64,000 bases of DNA from NCBI GenBank assembly GCA_020635675.1, contig JACJZJ010000001.1, positions 372,001 through 436,000 of the forward strand, read 5' to 3'. A model generated the notes under the pieces. The model saw nothing but the letters and a program-made list of their open reading frames with translations, made no database searches and was not told the DNA's origin. Position numbers and translations under genes: made by a program. Source of the stretch: Flavobacteriales bacterium. Its GTDB lineage: Bacteria; Bacteroidota; Bacteroidia; Flavobacteriales_F; PHOS-HE28. Shown piece by piece: positions 24,318 through 32,741 of the stretch (position 1 is its first letter; every line of letters begins with the position of its first letter).

Positions 24318-25391
24318 TCAGGCGATCGTGACCTTGGGGTCGAGATAGACGTCCTGGACGGCGTTGAGCAGTTCGACCCCCTCCGCCAGGGGACGTTGGA
24401 AGGCCTTTCGACCACTGATAAGGCCCTGACCGCCGGCGCGTTTGTTGATCACCGCCGTGCGCACGGCCTCTGCCATGTCACCGGACCCGCTGCTCGCCCC
24501 GCCGCTATTGATCAACCCCACCCGCCCCATGTAGCAGTTCGCCACCTGGTAGCGGCACAGGTCGATGGGATGGTCGGTGGTCAGCTCGCTGTAGACCTTC
24601 TTATGGGTCTTCCCATACCCCTTCAGGGCATTGTATCCGCCATTGGTCTCCGGAAGCTTTTGCTTGATGACATCCGCCTTGATCGTGACCCCAAGGTGGT
24701 TGGCCTGGCCTGTAAGGTCAGCGGCGGTGTGGTAGTCGGTGCCGTCGACCTTGAAGCCGGAATTCCGCAGGTAGCACCAGAGAATGGTGGCCATGCCGAG
24801 TTCATGGGCCAGCTCGAACGCCTCTGCGATCTCCACGATCTGCCGCGTGCTTTGTGCGCTGCCGAAATAGATCGTGGCGCCAACGGCCACGGCCCCCATG
24901 TTCCAGGCCTCCTCCACACTGCCGAAAAGGACCTGGTCGAAACCGTTCGGGTAGGTGAGCAGTTCGTTGTGGTTGATCTTGACGATGAAGGGGATCTTGT
25001 GCGCGTACCTCCTGCTGCAACTGGACAACACCCCAAAGGTGGAGGCCACGGCATTGCATCCGCCTTCGACCGCCAGTTCAACGATCTTCTCCGGGTCGAA
25101 ATAGTCCGGGTTCGGTGCGAAGCTCGCGCCAGCACTGTGCTCGATGCCCTGGTCCACGGGAAGGATGCTCATGTAGCCCGTACCGGCCAGACGTCCATTC
25201 CCATAGAGGGCTTGAATGCTGCGCAACACCTGGGGGCTCCGGTCAGACCCACCGAAACAGCGGTCCGTGAAATCGGGCCCGGGAAGATGCAGCCTTTCCT
25301 TCGGTATGGTGGTGCAGGTGTGGCCGAGCAGATCACCGGCCGCAGCACCCAGAAGTTCCTCCGTTCGACCCTTGCTGACAGTACGCTCCAT
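24318..25391 (-). CDS. fbaB: Class I fructose-bisphosphate aldolase (DhnA/FbaB type)
   Basis: 357 residues. Cleaves fructose 1,6-bisphosphate by a Schiff-base mechanism. Features are SILPVDQGIEHSAG near 75-90, PFIVKINHNE, the TIKADVIKQKLPE segment carrying the probable Schiff-base Lys, and the phosphate-binding LINSGGASSG. This metal-independent archaeal-type class is widespread in Bacteroidota. It is in the same window as pfkA but not in the same operon. A TAGTTTTG box is 19 nt upstream. Confidence 0.93.
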   Translation of the reverse strand: MERTVSKGRTEELLGAAAGDLLGHTCTTIPKERLHLPGPDFTDRCFGGSDRSPQVLRSIQALYGNGRLAGTGYMSILPVDQGIEHSAGASFAPNPDYFDPEKIVELAVEGGCNAVASTFGVLSSCSRRYAHKIPFIVKINHNELLTYPNGFDQVLFGSVEEAWNMGAVAVGATIYFGSAQSTRQIVEIAEAFELAHELGMATILWCYLRNSGFKVDGTDYHTAADLTGQANHLGVTIKADVIKQKLPETNGGYNALKGYGKTHKKVYSELTTDHPIDLCRYQVANCYMGRVGLINSGGASSGSGDMAEAVRTAVINKRAGGQGLISGRKAFQRPLAEGVELLNAVQDVYLDPKVTIA

Positions 25392-25410
25392 GTTGCGTTG
25401 AATGGGTCGG

Positions 25411-25418
25411 CAAAACTA
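25411..25418 (-). promoter_or_regulatory. -7 box TAGTTTTG of the aldolase gene
   Basis: A perfect TAnnTTTG with the extended CCG flank (TTTTGCCGAC on the minus strand), 19 nt before the ATG. Confidence 0.6.
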
Positions 25419-25438
25419 AGGAAAGGCTCCGGCGCGGT

Positions 25439-27883
25439 CTAGAAGGGATAGCCGATGCCGAGATTGAAGTTGACCTTCTGCCCGAATGGAGCGTCCCCCC
25501 CGGCCTTGGGTTGAACGATCCAACGTTCGCCTTTCGGCAGGCCAGGGTCCTTCATTTGCAGACCGAGGTCGAAACGGATCAGAAAAAAATCGAAGTTCAG
25601 ACGTGCGCCGATCCCTGTGCCGATGGCCATTTCGCTCAGGAAGTCACTGCTGAAACCACTCCCTGGACGCTGGGGGTCCTCATTTCGGAACCAGATGTTG
25701 CCGGCGTCCACGAAGAGTGCGCCCTCGAAGAAGCTGATCAGCGTGAACCGGTACTCGGCATTGGCCTCCAGCTTGATCTCGCCGATCCTGTCATAGGCCA
25801 GCAGCGGGCCCGAATAGCTCCCCGGCCCCACCGAACGGGCCCGCCAGGCACGCAGACCGTTGGCCCCACCGACGAAGAAGCTGGTCTCGAAGGGAAGCAC
25901 CGGCAGATTGCCGTACGGCACGCCGATGCCGCCGGCCACACGGAACGCGAGACTGCTTCGGTCGTGGATGGTATGGTAGTGGCGGAGGTCCAGGTCGAGC
26001 TTCACGAATTGGGCGTAGCGCACTCCGAGCAATGTGTAGTAGGAGGCACCCGATGCCTCATCCACCTCGGGGACTTGGTTACCGGCCCGATGCACCAGAT
26101 TCACGAGGTTGCCCGCGTACTCCAGTGCTCCACGAAAGAATGTCACGTCGGGCTTCTTCAGGCCATCGGACGTATTGTAGGTCATGGCCAGCTTGCCCCC
26201 CCCGATCAGGTGATCGCTGTAGCTGTCGGTGAGCACCGGATCGTTGGCCTGCTCCAGATAGGTCTCGAAGGTGGAGGTGCGGTAGGGGATCCGGATGGCG
26301 TTGATCTCCAGGAGGTTCCAGGTGACGACGTTCCGCTTGCTCTCGTTCCATTCAAGGCCGAAGGTGAATTTGGCCAGGGTGCGGGTATAGTCCGGTCGTC
26401 GCTGGTAGTTGTACAAGGCGGAAAGCACCGTCCGCGGGGTGGCCGATCGGGAGAACCAATTGGCGGGCAGCCAGGGGCGTGGCAAACGGAGGGTGACCTC
26501 CGGCCCGATCTCCACGGTGTTGAACAGAACATCCCGGCCCACTGCGGTGGAGGCTTCGTCGGTGGGTGTGAACTGACCGGTGATGCTCTGCTGCGCCTCG
26601 AGACCGAGGGTCAGGGACACCTGCAACTGGCCCATGCTGTGGAACATGTTCCGATGCCGGTAGCTCAAGCCTATGGAGGTTCCCAGGTATCCCCCGCGGT
26701 TCGTTCCGAACCCCTCCACACTGAAGCTCTGACGTTTGCCGGGTATCAATCGAATGCGGCAGTTCACACGGTCCTTCCCACTGGTGCCGGTGGTATCGTA
26801 CAAAAGATCGACCCGGTCGAAAACACGCAGATTCGTGAGTCGCCTGAAGGTCAGGTCATTGGAGCTTTGTTTGTAGCGGTCCCCGGGGCCGAAGTAGATC
26901 TCGTTCAACAACGCGGACGGCCGGTATTCGGGCCGCCTACCCTTGTATAGAATGGTGATGCTGTCGCGCACCAGAGTGTCCACCGCGATGGTCGTCCCGG
27001 TCTGACCATGCCGTCCCGTTATATCCACAGTGACGTGCTCCAGGTAGTAGTAGGTCCCCTGGGGTGTATGGGCCAGATGGGGGTCCTTGTAGGGAGCCGG
27101 GCGCTGCAAACGCATGACCAGGTCCACCTGATGATCGCCCACGGCCGTGTCCGCATCGAAGGTCACCAGGTCCCTGTTGAAGTACAGGTAGCCGAGTTCC
27201 TTCATCATGTCCGCCACGCGGCCACGCTCCGCATCCAATACGTCAGCATCGAACCGGTCCCCGGAATGGAGCACGGTCGATGGCCAGCCGATGCCCATGT
27301 AGTATTGGAGGGGCGCATCATCGACCAGATAGGAGATGTTCCGCAGGCGGTAGGCGGTGCGCGGTAACAGTGTGTATATCACCTTGGCCTGGTGGTGATT
27401 GAGCAACACCGTGGAGTCGCGGACCACCGCGTGGAAGAACCCTTCTTTCTTGAGATACAGTGCGATCTGGTCCCGGCTCCGGTAGGTCAACGAACTGTCC
27501 AACACCACGGGCGGCTCGCCGACCACCCCGCGGAGCCATTCGCCGAAGGTCCGTCCTGGCTCTTTCGGGGACTTGCCCTTGGCGATCCGTCGCGCGTTCT
27601 TTTCTTCGTTCCGGGCCGCTTTGGCGGCTTTCTTGCGTGCCAACCGGTCCGGATCCGGCAGGTTGTACATCGCCAGATAGAATCGGGTCCAGAGGACCTT
27701 CTTGTTCGGCTGCTGCTTGATGATCGATGCCACGTCCGCCCGATCGATGCGCCGGTCATCGACCACCACCTTGTTCTTCTTGAGCAGGAAGTGTCCTTCA
27801 GGCACCCGCTTGGCCAGGTGGCAGCCCGTACCGAGCGACCAACAGACCAGGAGAATGCCGATATGCGAGGCCCGAAGGTGCAC
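25439..27883 (-). CDS. tamL: TamA-like outer-membrane assembly lipoprotein (BamA superfamily)
   Basis: 814 residues from a GTG at 27883. That start lies downstream of the -7 box (27919-27926) and yields a lipoprotein signal ending LGTGC, whereas the longer frame to 28006 would begin upstream of the promoter and inside the divergent gene. An N-terminal charged region (KKNKVVVDDRRID) and POTRA-like domains span about 60-380. The C-terminal 16-strand BamA-type barrel has RLIPGKRQSFSVEGFGTNRGG, FVGGANGLRAWRARSVGPG and a terminal aromatic strand LGIGYPF. In Bacteroidota the TamA homologue is a lipoprotein, TamL, which works with TamB in envelope biogenesis. TamB is not in the window. Confidence 0.88.
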   Translation of the reverse strand: MHLRASHIGILLVCWSLGTGCHLAKRVPEGHFLLKKNKVVVDDRRIDRADVASIIKQQPNKKVLWTRFYLAMYNLPDPDRLARKKAAKAARNEEKNARRIAKGKSPKEPGRTFGEWLRGVVGEPPVVLDSSLTYRSRDQIALYLKKEGFFHAVVRDSTVLLNHHQAKVIYTLLPRTAYRLRNISYLVDDAPLQYYMGIGWPSTVLHSGDRFDADVLDAERGRVADMMKELGYLYFNRDLVTFDADTAVGDHQVDLVMRLQRPAPYKDPHLAHTPQGTYYYLEHVTVDITGRHGQTGTTIAVDTLVRDSITILYKGRRPEYRPSALLNEIYFGPGDRYKQSSNDLTFRRLTNLRVFDRVDLLYDTTGTSGKDRVNCRIRLIPGKRQSFSVEGFGTNRGGYLGTSIGLSYRHRNMFHSMGQLQVSLTLGLEAQQSITGQFTPTDEASTAVGRDVLFNTVEIGPEVTLRLPRPWLPANWFSRSATPRTVLSALYNYQRRPDYTRTLAKFTFGLEWNESKRNVVTWNLLEINAIRIPYRTSTFETYLEQANDPVLTDSYSDHLIGGGKLAMTYNTSDGLKKPDVTFFRGALEYAGNLVNLVHRAGNQVPEVDEASGASYYTLLGVRYAQFVKLDLDLRHYHTIHDRSSLAFRVAGGIGVPYGNLPVLPFETSFFVGGANGLRAWRARSVGPGSYSGPLLAYDRIGEIKLEANAEYRFTLISFFEGALFVDAGNIWFRNEDPQRPGSGFSSDFLSEMAIGTGIGARLNFDFFLIRFDLGLQMKDPGLPKGERWIVQPKAGGDAPFGQKVNFNLGIGYPF

Positions 27884-27901
27884 GAGGGACGGACGTCTGG
27901 C

Positions 27902-27909
27902 TACTTTTG
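27902..27909 (+). promoter_or_regulatory. -7 box TACTTTTG of the SpoU methyltransferase gene
   Basis: A perfect TAnnTTTG, 3 nt before the GTG at 27913, so the mRNA is probably leaderless. It points toward the opposite-strand tamL box only 9 nt away. Confidence 0.6.
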
Positions 27910-27912
27910 GCG

Positions 27913-28689
27913 GTGCACCAAAGATATCCGCACCGGACGAGCGCTGCCGAAGTGAAAAGGATCCGGACGCTGCATCAGCGCAAGGGCCGGGAGCTGGAGG
28001 GAGCATATCTGGTCCAGGGTCGCAAGCTCGTTCAGGAGCTGACGGAAGCGCAGGTGCCGGTCCGGTCCATCCATCTCACGGCGGAAGCAGCGGAGGACCT
28101 GCGCCCCGATCCGCATGTCACACGCATCGCCACCACCGAACAATTGGCGAGGATGGGTACGTTGGAGGCGGGCAACGAAGTGATCGCCGTCGTAACGATG
28201 CCGAATGGAACGTCATGGGGGCCGCTTGAAAAGGATGAACTCGTGCTCGCACTGGATGGCATCGCCGACCCGGGGAACCTGGGCACCATCGTCCGATTGG
28301 CGGATTGGTCCGGCGTTCATCGGGTGCTCTGTCGCACGGGATCGGTCGATGTGTTCAACCCCAAGTGCGTGCAGGCGGCGATGGGATCGGTCCAGCGTGT
28401 CGATGTGCGCTACGATGACCTGGTCGAACGGATCGCCGAGTGGCAAGCAGCGGGGGCCAGGACCTATCTCGCGGACATGAACGGCCGCTCGGTCCATTCC
28501 GTTGATCTCGTCCTGCCCGCGGTGCTGGTCCTGGGCCAGGAATCGCACGGACTTTCCACGGAGGTCCGTGGCCTCATCGCGGAGACCATCGCGCTGCCCC
28601 GACGGGGGAGGGCCGAATCGCTCAACGTGGCGATGGCCGCCGCCGCATTGTGCAGCGAATTCGTCCGGCAGTGCGCACCCGGCTCATGA
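27913..28689 (+). CDS. TrmH/SpoU-family RNA 2'-O-methyltransferase
   Basis: 258 residues from the GTG at 27913, 3 nt after the -7 box; TTG 27907 overlaps the box and is less likely. N-terminal RNA-binding domain (AEVKRIRTLHQRKGRELEGAYLVQG), then the SPOUT knot: motif 1 DGIADPGNLGTIVRLADW, motif 2 VLGQESHGLS, and motif 3 IALPRRGRAESLNVAMAAA. It methylates ribose 2'-OH in rRNA or tRNA; the exact site cannot be told. Divergent to tamL. Its stop overlaps the convergent FAD-enzyme gene by 6 nt. Confidence 0.93.
   Translation: MHQRYPHRTSAAEVKRIRTLHQRKGRELEGAYLVQGRKLVQELTEAQVPVRSIHLTAEAAEDLRPDPHVTRIATTEQLARMGTLEAGNEVIAVVTMPNGTSWGPLEKDELVLALDGIADPGNLGTIVRLADWSGVHRVLCRTGSVDVFNPKCVQAAMGSVQRVDVRYDDLVERIAEWQAAGARTYLADMNGRSVHSVDLVLPAVLVLGQESHGLSTEVRGLIAETIALPRRGRAESLNVAMAAAALCSEFVRQCAPGS
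27919..27926 (-). promoter_or_regulatory. -7 box TATCTTTG of tamL
   Basis: A perfect TAnnTTTG on the minus strand, 35 nt before the GTG of tamL. It lies inside the first codons of the SpoU gene. Confidence 0.6.
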
Positions 28690-30240
28690 ACGTTGCATCG
28701 TCAGGGCGATGCGATGCGCCACGCGTTGACCGTCCATCGCCGCGCTGACGATGCCGCCGGCATATCCGGCTCCTTCTCCACAAGGATAGAGGCCTTGCAA
28801 ACGGGGGTGCATCAACGTGTCCGGATCCCTCGGGATGCGGACGGGCGAACTGGTCCGTGATTCCACCGCCACGAGAACGGCCTCGTTCGTACGGTATCCT
28901 CGCATCTTCCGACCGAAGGCCACAAGACCTTCGCGCAGGCGCATGGCGATCGGGGGTGGCAACAGTTCATGCAGGGCATGTGGCACGATGCCGGGGGGAT
29001 AGCTGCATGGAGGCAGGTCGGCGGAAATGCGGCCCGTGATGAAATCCTCCATCCGTTGGGCCGGTGCACACTGGTCCCTCCCACCTGCGATCCAAGCGGC
29101 ATGCTCCAGTTCCCGCTGCTCATGGACACCGCCCAACGGATCCCCGTCGGACGGAGGTGTGGACGACTGGACGACGACACCCGAGTTCGCGAACGGGTTG
29201 TTCCGCTTGCTGGGGCTCCAGCCGTTGGTCACTACCTCGTCCGGGGCCGTGGCGCAGGGTGCGATGATGCCGCCCGGGCACATGCAGAACGAATGCACGC
29301 CGAGGCCATCCACCTGTTGCACCAAGCTGTAGCTGGCCGGCGGCAGATACGGGTCACGGACGTCGCAGTGGTATTGGATGCGGTCGATGACGGCCTGTGG
29401 ATGCTCGATACGGACACCCATGGCGAAAGGCTTGCGCAGGACCGTGATGCCGCGATCGTGCAACAGTTGGAAGATATCCCGGGCCGAATGTCCCGTGGCC
29501 AGGACCACGTGGTCGGCGAGCACTTCTTCCCCGTTGGCCGTGCGCAGGCCACGCACCCTTCCACCGGCGGTCAGTAGGTCGCATACGCGGCTCCCGAAAT
29601 GCACTTCGCCTCCCGCGGAGCGGATGGCCTGGCGCATGGACACGATGATTCCCGGCAGCTTGTTCGTGCCAATGTGGGGATGCGCATCAACGAGGATGTC
29701 AGAAGGCGCCCCGAAAGCCACCAGGTCGCGTAGCACACGCTGCACATCACCGCGCTTGTGGGAGCGTGTGAAAAGCTTGCCGTCGGAATAGGTTCCGGCG
29801 CCCCCTTCGCCAAAGCAGTAGTTCGAATCACGGTCCACCAGGCCATGGCGATTGATCGCCGCCAGGTCGCGACGGCGTTCACGCACATCCTTGCCGCGTT
29901 CGATGATGACCGGACGGATGCCGGCGCGGATCGATTCCAGGGCGGCGAAGAGCCCGGCGGGGCCGCATCCCACGATGGCGACCATCGGGGCCCGATGAAC
30001 GTCCGGCAGCGTTGGGAGTGGTGGCAGCGGCTCCTCCAGTCCGCCTGTCATGCTGATCATCACCCGCAGCCGGATGCGTGGTTCGCGCGCACGTGCATCG
30101 ATCGAACGACGCAGGACCCGGATCCCGCGGATCGCCGCGGGCGCCAGCCCGGCCTCCTCGGCCGCCGCCTGGCGCACGAGTTCCGGCGCGGCCGCCTCCA
30201 TCGGGGAGACCACGATGTCCAGAACACGCTCGGCCGACAT
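28684..30240 (-). CDS. FAD-dependent oxidoreductase (uncharacterised NAD(P)/FAD family)
   Basis: 518 residues from the ATG at 30240, which overlaps the porT stop by one base (TGATG). A ~95-residue N-terminal domain precedes the FAD-binding dinucleotide fold VAIVGCGPAGLFAALESIRAG. NYCFGEGGAGTYSDGKLFTRSHK and PGCIIAP-like (MCPGGIIAPCATAP) segments place it in the COG2509 group of uncharacterised FAD-dependent dehydrogenases. The C-terminus has the second FAD contact GLYPCGEGAGYAGGI. Substrate unknown. Last gene of an operon starting at the aminotransferase (33934) or at the internal porT promoter. Confidence 0.88.
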   Translation of the reverse strand: MSAERVLDIVVSPMEAAAPELVRQAAAEEAGLAPAAIRGIRVLRRSIDARAREPRIRLRVMISMTGGLEEPLPPLPTLPDVHRAPMVAIVGCGPAGLFAALESIRAGIRPVIIERGKDVRERRRDLAAINRHGLVDRDSNYCFGEGGAGTYSDGKLFTRSHKRGDVQRVLRDLVAFGAPSDILVDAHPHIGTNKLPGIIVSMRQAIRSAGGEVHFGSRVCDLLTAGGRVRGLRTANGEEVLADHVVLATGHSARDIFQLLHDRGITVLRKPFAMGVRIEHPQAVIDRIQYHCDVRDPYLPPASYSLVQQVDGLGVHSFCMCPGGIIAPCATAPDEVVTNGWSPSKRNNPFANSGVVVQSSTPPSDGDPLGGVHEQRELEHAAWIAGGRDQCAPAQRMEDFITGRISADLPPCSYPPGIVPHALHELLPPPIAMRLREGLVAFGRKMRGYRTNEAVLVAVESRTSSPVRIPRDPDTLMHPRLQGLYPCGEGAGYAGGIVSAAMDGQRVAHRIALTMQRS

Positions 30241-30974
30241 CAACCCTCGAAGGTGAAGGTGAGCATGTAGGTCTTGGAACGGACGCTGCGGATCGGGGAA
30301 CTGAACCGTGTTCCGTCGTTGATGAGCAGGTTCGGAATGCCGATACCGGCCTTCAGTTCGATGCCGAACTTGAAATAGGGGAGGAAGAAATCGAACCCGG
30401 CACCGGCTTCCGCGGAATAGTCGAACTTCTTCAACTTGATCACCACCTCATCGTCGATCTCGTTGTTCACGTCCTTCTGTGTGGCCATATCGATACTGGC
30501 CTTGCCCCCGGCGATGAGATAGACGGCGAAGTTGTTGATGCGGTCGCTGCGGAACTTCAGCAGCAAAGGGAATTCCAGGTAGGTCGATTCCACGGGCTTC
30601 TTGAAGAAGAGCTGCGTGCTGTCCGAAAGGATGAAGCGGTATTCGAGGACACGGTCCTGGAAGCTCAGCGAAGGGATGAACCGCAGGCTGAGGTTCTTGT
30701 TCATGTTCAACGATCCGATGATCCCGAGATTGAACCCCGGTTGCCGCACGTGGTCCAGGACCAGCAGCGAATCCGAGGCCGGATCCATCGCGCTGCGCTT
30801 CATGAAGAAGTCGGAGCTGTTGTAGCTGAGCAGGAACCCGAAATGGAACCGGCGGTTGTCGAAGTTCGGGAGGTTCTCGGTCTTCACACCCACCTGGCCC
30901 TGCGCGAACGCCCGTGGTGCGGTCCATGACGACCAGACCAACAGGAAAAGGAGCACGGCGCGTCGTGTCGTCAT
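30240..30974 (-). CDS. porT: PorT-type outer-membrane protein, T9SS component
   Basis: 244 residues from the ATG at 30974, close to the length of PorT in Porphyromonas gingivalis. Signal peptide 1-25 (FLLVWSSWTAPRAFAQ), then an eight-strand-type barrel: FHFGFLLSYNSSDF, PGFNLGIIGSLNMNKNLSLRFIPSLSF, YLEFPLLLKFRSD, YLIAGGKASIDM and GFDFFLPYFKFGIELK. The ubiE-porT order is a recurrent Bacteroidota linkage, which supports the assignment and fits the several T9SS cargo genes here. An internal TATTTTCG box 11 nt upstream could give separate expression. Confidence 0.85.
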   Translation of the reverse strand: MTTRRAVLLFLLVWSSWTAPRAFAQGQVGVKTENLPNFDNRRFHFGFLLSYNSSDFFMKRSAMDPASDSLLVLDHVRQPGFNLGIIGSLNMNKNLSLRFIPSLSFQDRVLEYRFILSDSTQLFFKKPVESTYLEFPLLLKFRSDRINNFAVYLIAGGKASIDMATQKDVNNEIDDEVVIKLKKFDYSAEAGAGFDFFLPYFKFGIELKAGIGIPNLLINDGTRFSSPIRSVRSKTYMLTFTFEG

Positions 30975-30985
30975 GTGGACCGGAA

Positions 30986-30993
30986 CGAAAATA
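30986..30993 (-). promoter_or_regulatory. -7 box TATTTTCG of porT
   Basis: Matches TAnnTTCG, 11 nt before the porT ATG and within the 43-nt gap after ubiE. The same octamer precedes the BNR gene. Confidence 0.5.
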
Positions 30994-31017
30994 GGCATCG
31001 ATCCTTGCGTCCCGGGC

Positions 31018-31740
31018 TCATCGGTCCGCGCGGTACAGTGTGGCGATGCCACCGGTGAGCGACCGCGCTCGGGCGTTCCGGAAACCGTTCCGTACCAGGA
31101 TCGCGAGGAATTCTTCCCCTTCCGGGAAAGCCTCGACGCTCCGGGGCAGGTAATCGTATGCCGCCGCATCCCTCGAGACGAGGCGACCGATGAACGGCAT
31201 GACCCGGTGGAAGTAGAGACGGAAGACCTGCCTGAACGGAAAGGCCTTGGGACGGGAGAATTCGAGCACGAAAAGCCGGCCCTCCGGGCGCATGACCCGG
31301 TGCATTTCACGGATGCCGCGGCCGAGGTCATCGAAGTTCCGCACACCGAATGCGACGGTGATGGCGTCGAAGGTCCCGTCCGCGAACGGGAGGTCCTCCG
31401 CGGGTGCACGTTGCAGGTGGATCCGCTCGTCCAGGCGCTGGCTGCGGACCTTCTCCGTTCCATGGGCGAGCATGCCCTCTGAAACATCCACTCCTGTCAC
31501 CCGTTGCGCATGTTCCGCGCAGAGGATCGCAAGGTCAGCCGTACCGGTCGCCACGTCCAGCAGATGTTCCACCGGGCGTTCGGCCAGACCGCGCATCACG
31601 AGCCGGCGCCAGCGTTGATCGATGCCCAGAGAGAACCAACGGTTCAACAGGTCGTACCGTGGCGATATGTGGTCGAACATCCGTTCGACCTGCTCACGCT
31701 TGCTGCCGGCTTCGGAATAGGGCTTGACCGGAACGTTCAT
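31018..31740 (-). CDS. ubiE: Demethylmenaquinone methyltransferase
   Basis: 240 residues from the ATG at 31740, which overlaps the kinase stop as ATGA. Final C-methylation of menaquinone, the quinone of Bacteroidota. Typical order: FDHISPRYDLLNRWFSLGID, SAM motif LLDVATGTADLAI, DVSEGML, ITVAFGVRNFDDL and the C-terminal GGIATLYRADR. It is coupled to rfaE1 upstream and precedes porT. Confidence 0.95.
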   Translation of the reverse strand: MNVPVKPYSEAGSKREQVERMFDHISPRYDLLNRWFSLGIDQRWRRLVMRGLAERPVEHLLDVATGTADLAILCAEHAQRVTGVDVSEGMLAHGTEKVRSQRLDERIHLQRAPAEDLPFADGTFDAITVAFGVRNFDDLGRGIREMHRVMRPEGRLFVLEFSRPKAFPFRQVFRLYFHRVMPFIGRLVSRDAAAYDYLPRSVEAFPEGEEFLAILVRNGFRNARARSLTGGIATLYRADR

Positions 31741-32741
31741 GTGTCCGCGGCGATCGTGCGACATTCCCGCAGGAACGCTTCGCGTTCCACGGGCACCACG
31801 CCGACATGCTCGCATACCAGGCCTCCGGCCAGATTGGAAAGGTCGGCCAACGTGGCGCCATCCGCGCCTTGTGCGAGGAGCAAAGCGGCCACGGCGATCA
31901 CGGTGTCCCCGGCGCCGCTCACGTCCGCGATCCGGCGTCGATGGGCGGGCAGGAAGTGTTCCGCATCGCCCCGATGCACGTACACGCCGTGCTCTGAAAG
32001 GGTCAGCAGTGTCGTCGTGTTGCGCAGCCGGGCCTCCAGTTCCCGGACGGCCTCCCTGATCGCTGTCCGGTCCGCCGCCTGCAGGTCGAGCTTCAATCCC
32101 TCCCGAAGCTCCTTGAGGTTCGGCTTGAACAGGTCGGTATCCGTGTATGCCAGGAAGTTCCGCTTCTTGGGGTCGACCGCGGTGGGTACGCCCTTCTTCC
32201 GGGCCAGTTCGATCGTGGCGGTGATCACCTCGGGCGTGAGCGCCCCCTTGTCGTAGTCCTCGAACACGATCACGTCCGGGCGTTCCCGTTCAACGATGTC
32301 ATGGACCATGCGCAACATGCGCTCCGACTCCGCGCCGGAAAGCGGCGTGTCGATCTCCTCATCGACGCGTACGATGTGCTGGTGTCCGCTGATCACGCGC
32401 GTCTTCACCGTGGTCGGCCGTTCGCTGGATCGCAGCAGACCTTCCGCGCGCATCGCATGCCCTTCGAAGAGCGACCCCACACGACGGGCCTGTTCATCGT
32501 CCCCGAGCATGCTCACCACGATCGGTTCGCCACCGAGCGCCTGGATGTTCAGGGCCACGTTGGCGGCACCACCGAGGCGGGCGCCGCGTTCCTGCACATG
32601 GATCACGGGCACGGGCGCCTCCGGGGAGATGCGATCGACACGCCCCCAGAGGTAGGCGTCAAGCATGACATCGCCGAGCACGAGCACTTTGGTTCTTGCG
32701 AACCGCGCGAAGCGCGCATCGATATCCGTCCGCTCCATCAT
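31737..32741 (-). CDS. rfaE1: D-glycero-beta-D-manno-heptose-7-phosphate kinase
   Basis: 334 residues, corresponding to the kinase half only of HldE. Phosphorylates heptose 7-phosphate for the ADP-heptose of lipopolysaccharide cores. PfkB-family motifs are VLGDVMLDAYLWGRVDRISPEAPVPV, LGGAANVALNIQALGG, DPKKRNF and the C-terminal active-site DVSGAGDTVIAV. The nucleotidyltransferase domain is not present here, so a separate rfaE2 is expected elsewhere. ATGA overlaps on both sides. Confidence 0.93.
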   Translation of the reverse strand: MMERTDIDARFARFARTKVLVLGDVMLDAYLWGRVDRISPEAPVPVIHVQERGARLGGAANVALNIQALGGEPIVVSMLGDDEQARRVGSLFEGHAMRAEGLLRSSERPTTVKTRVISGHQHIVRVDEEIDTPLSGAESERMLRMVHDIVERERPDVIVFEDYDKGALTPEVITATIELARKKGVPTAVDPKKRNFLAYTDTDLFKPNLKELREGLKLDLQAADRTAIREAVRELEARLRNTTTLLTLSEHGVYVHRGDAEHFLPAHRRRIADVSGAGDTVIAVAALLLAQGADGATLADLSNLAGGLVCEHVGVVPVEREAFLRECRTIAADT

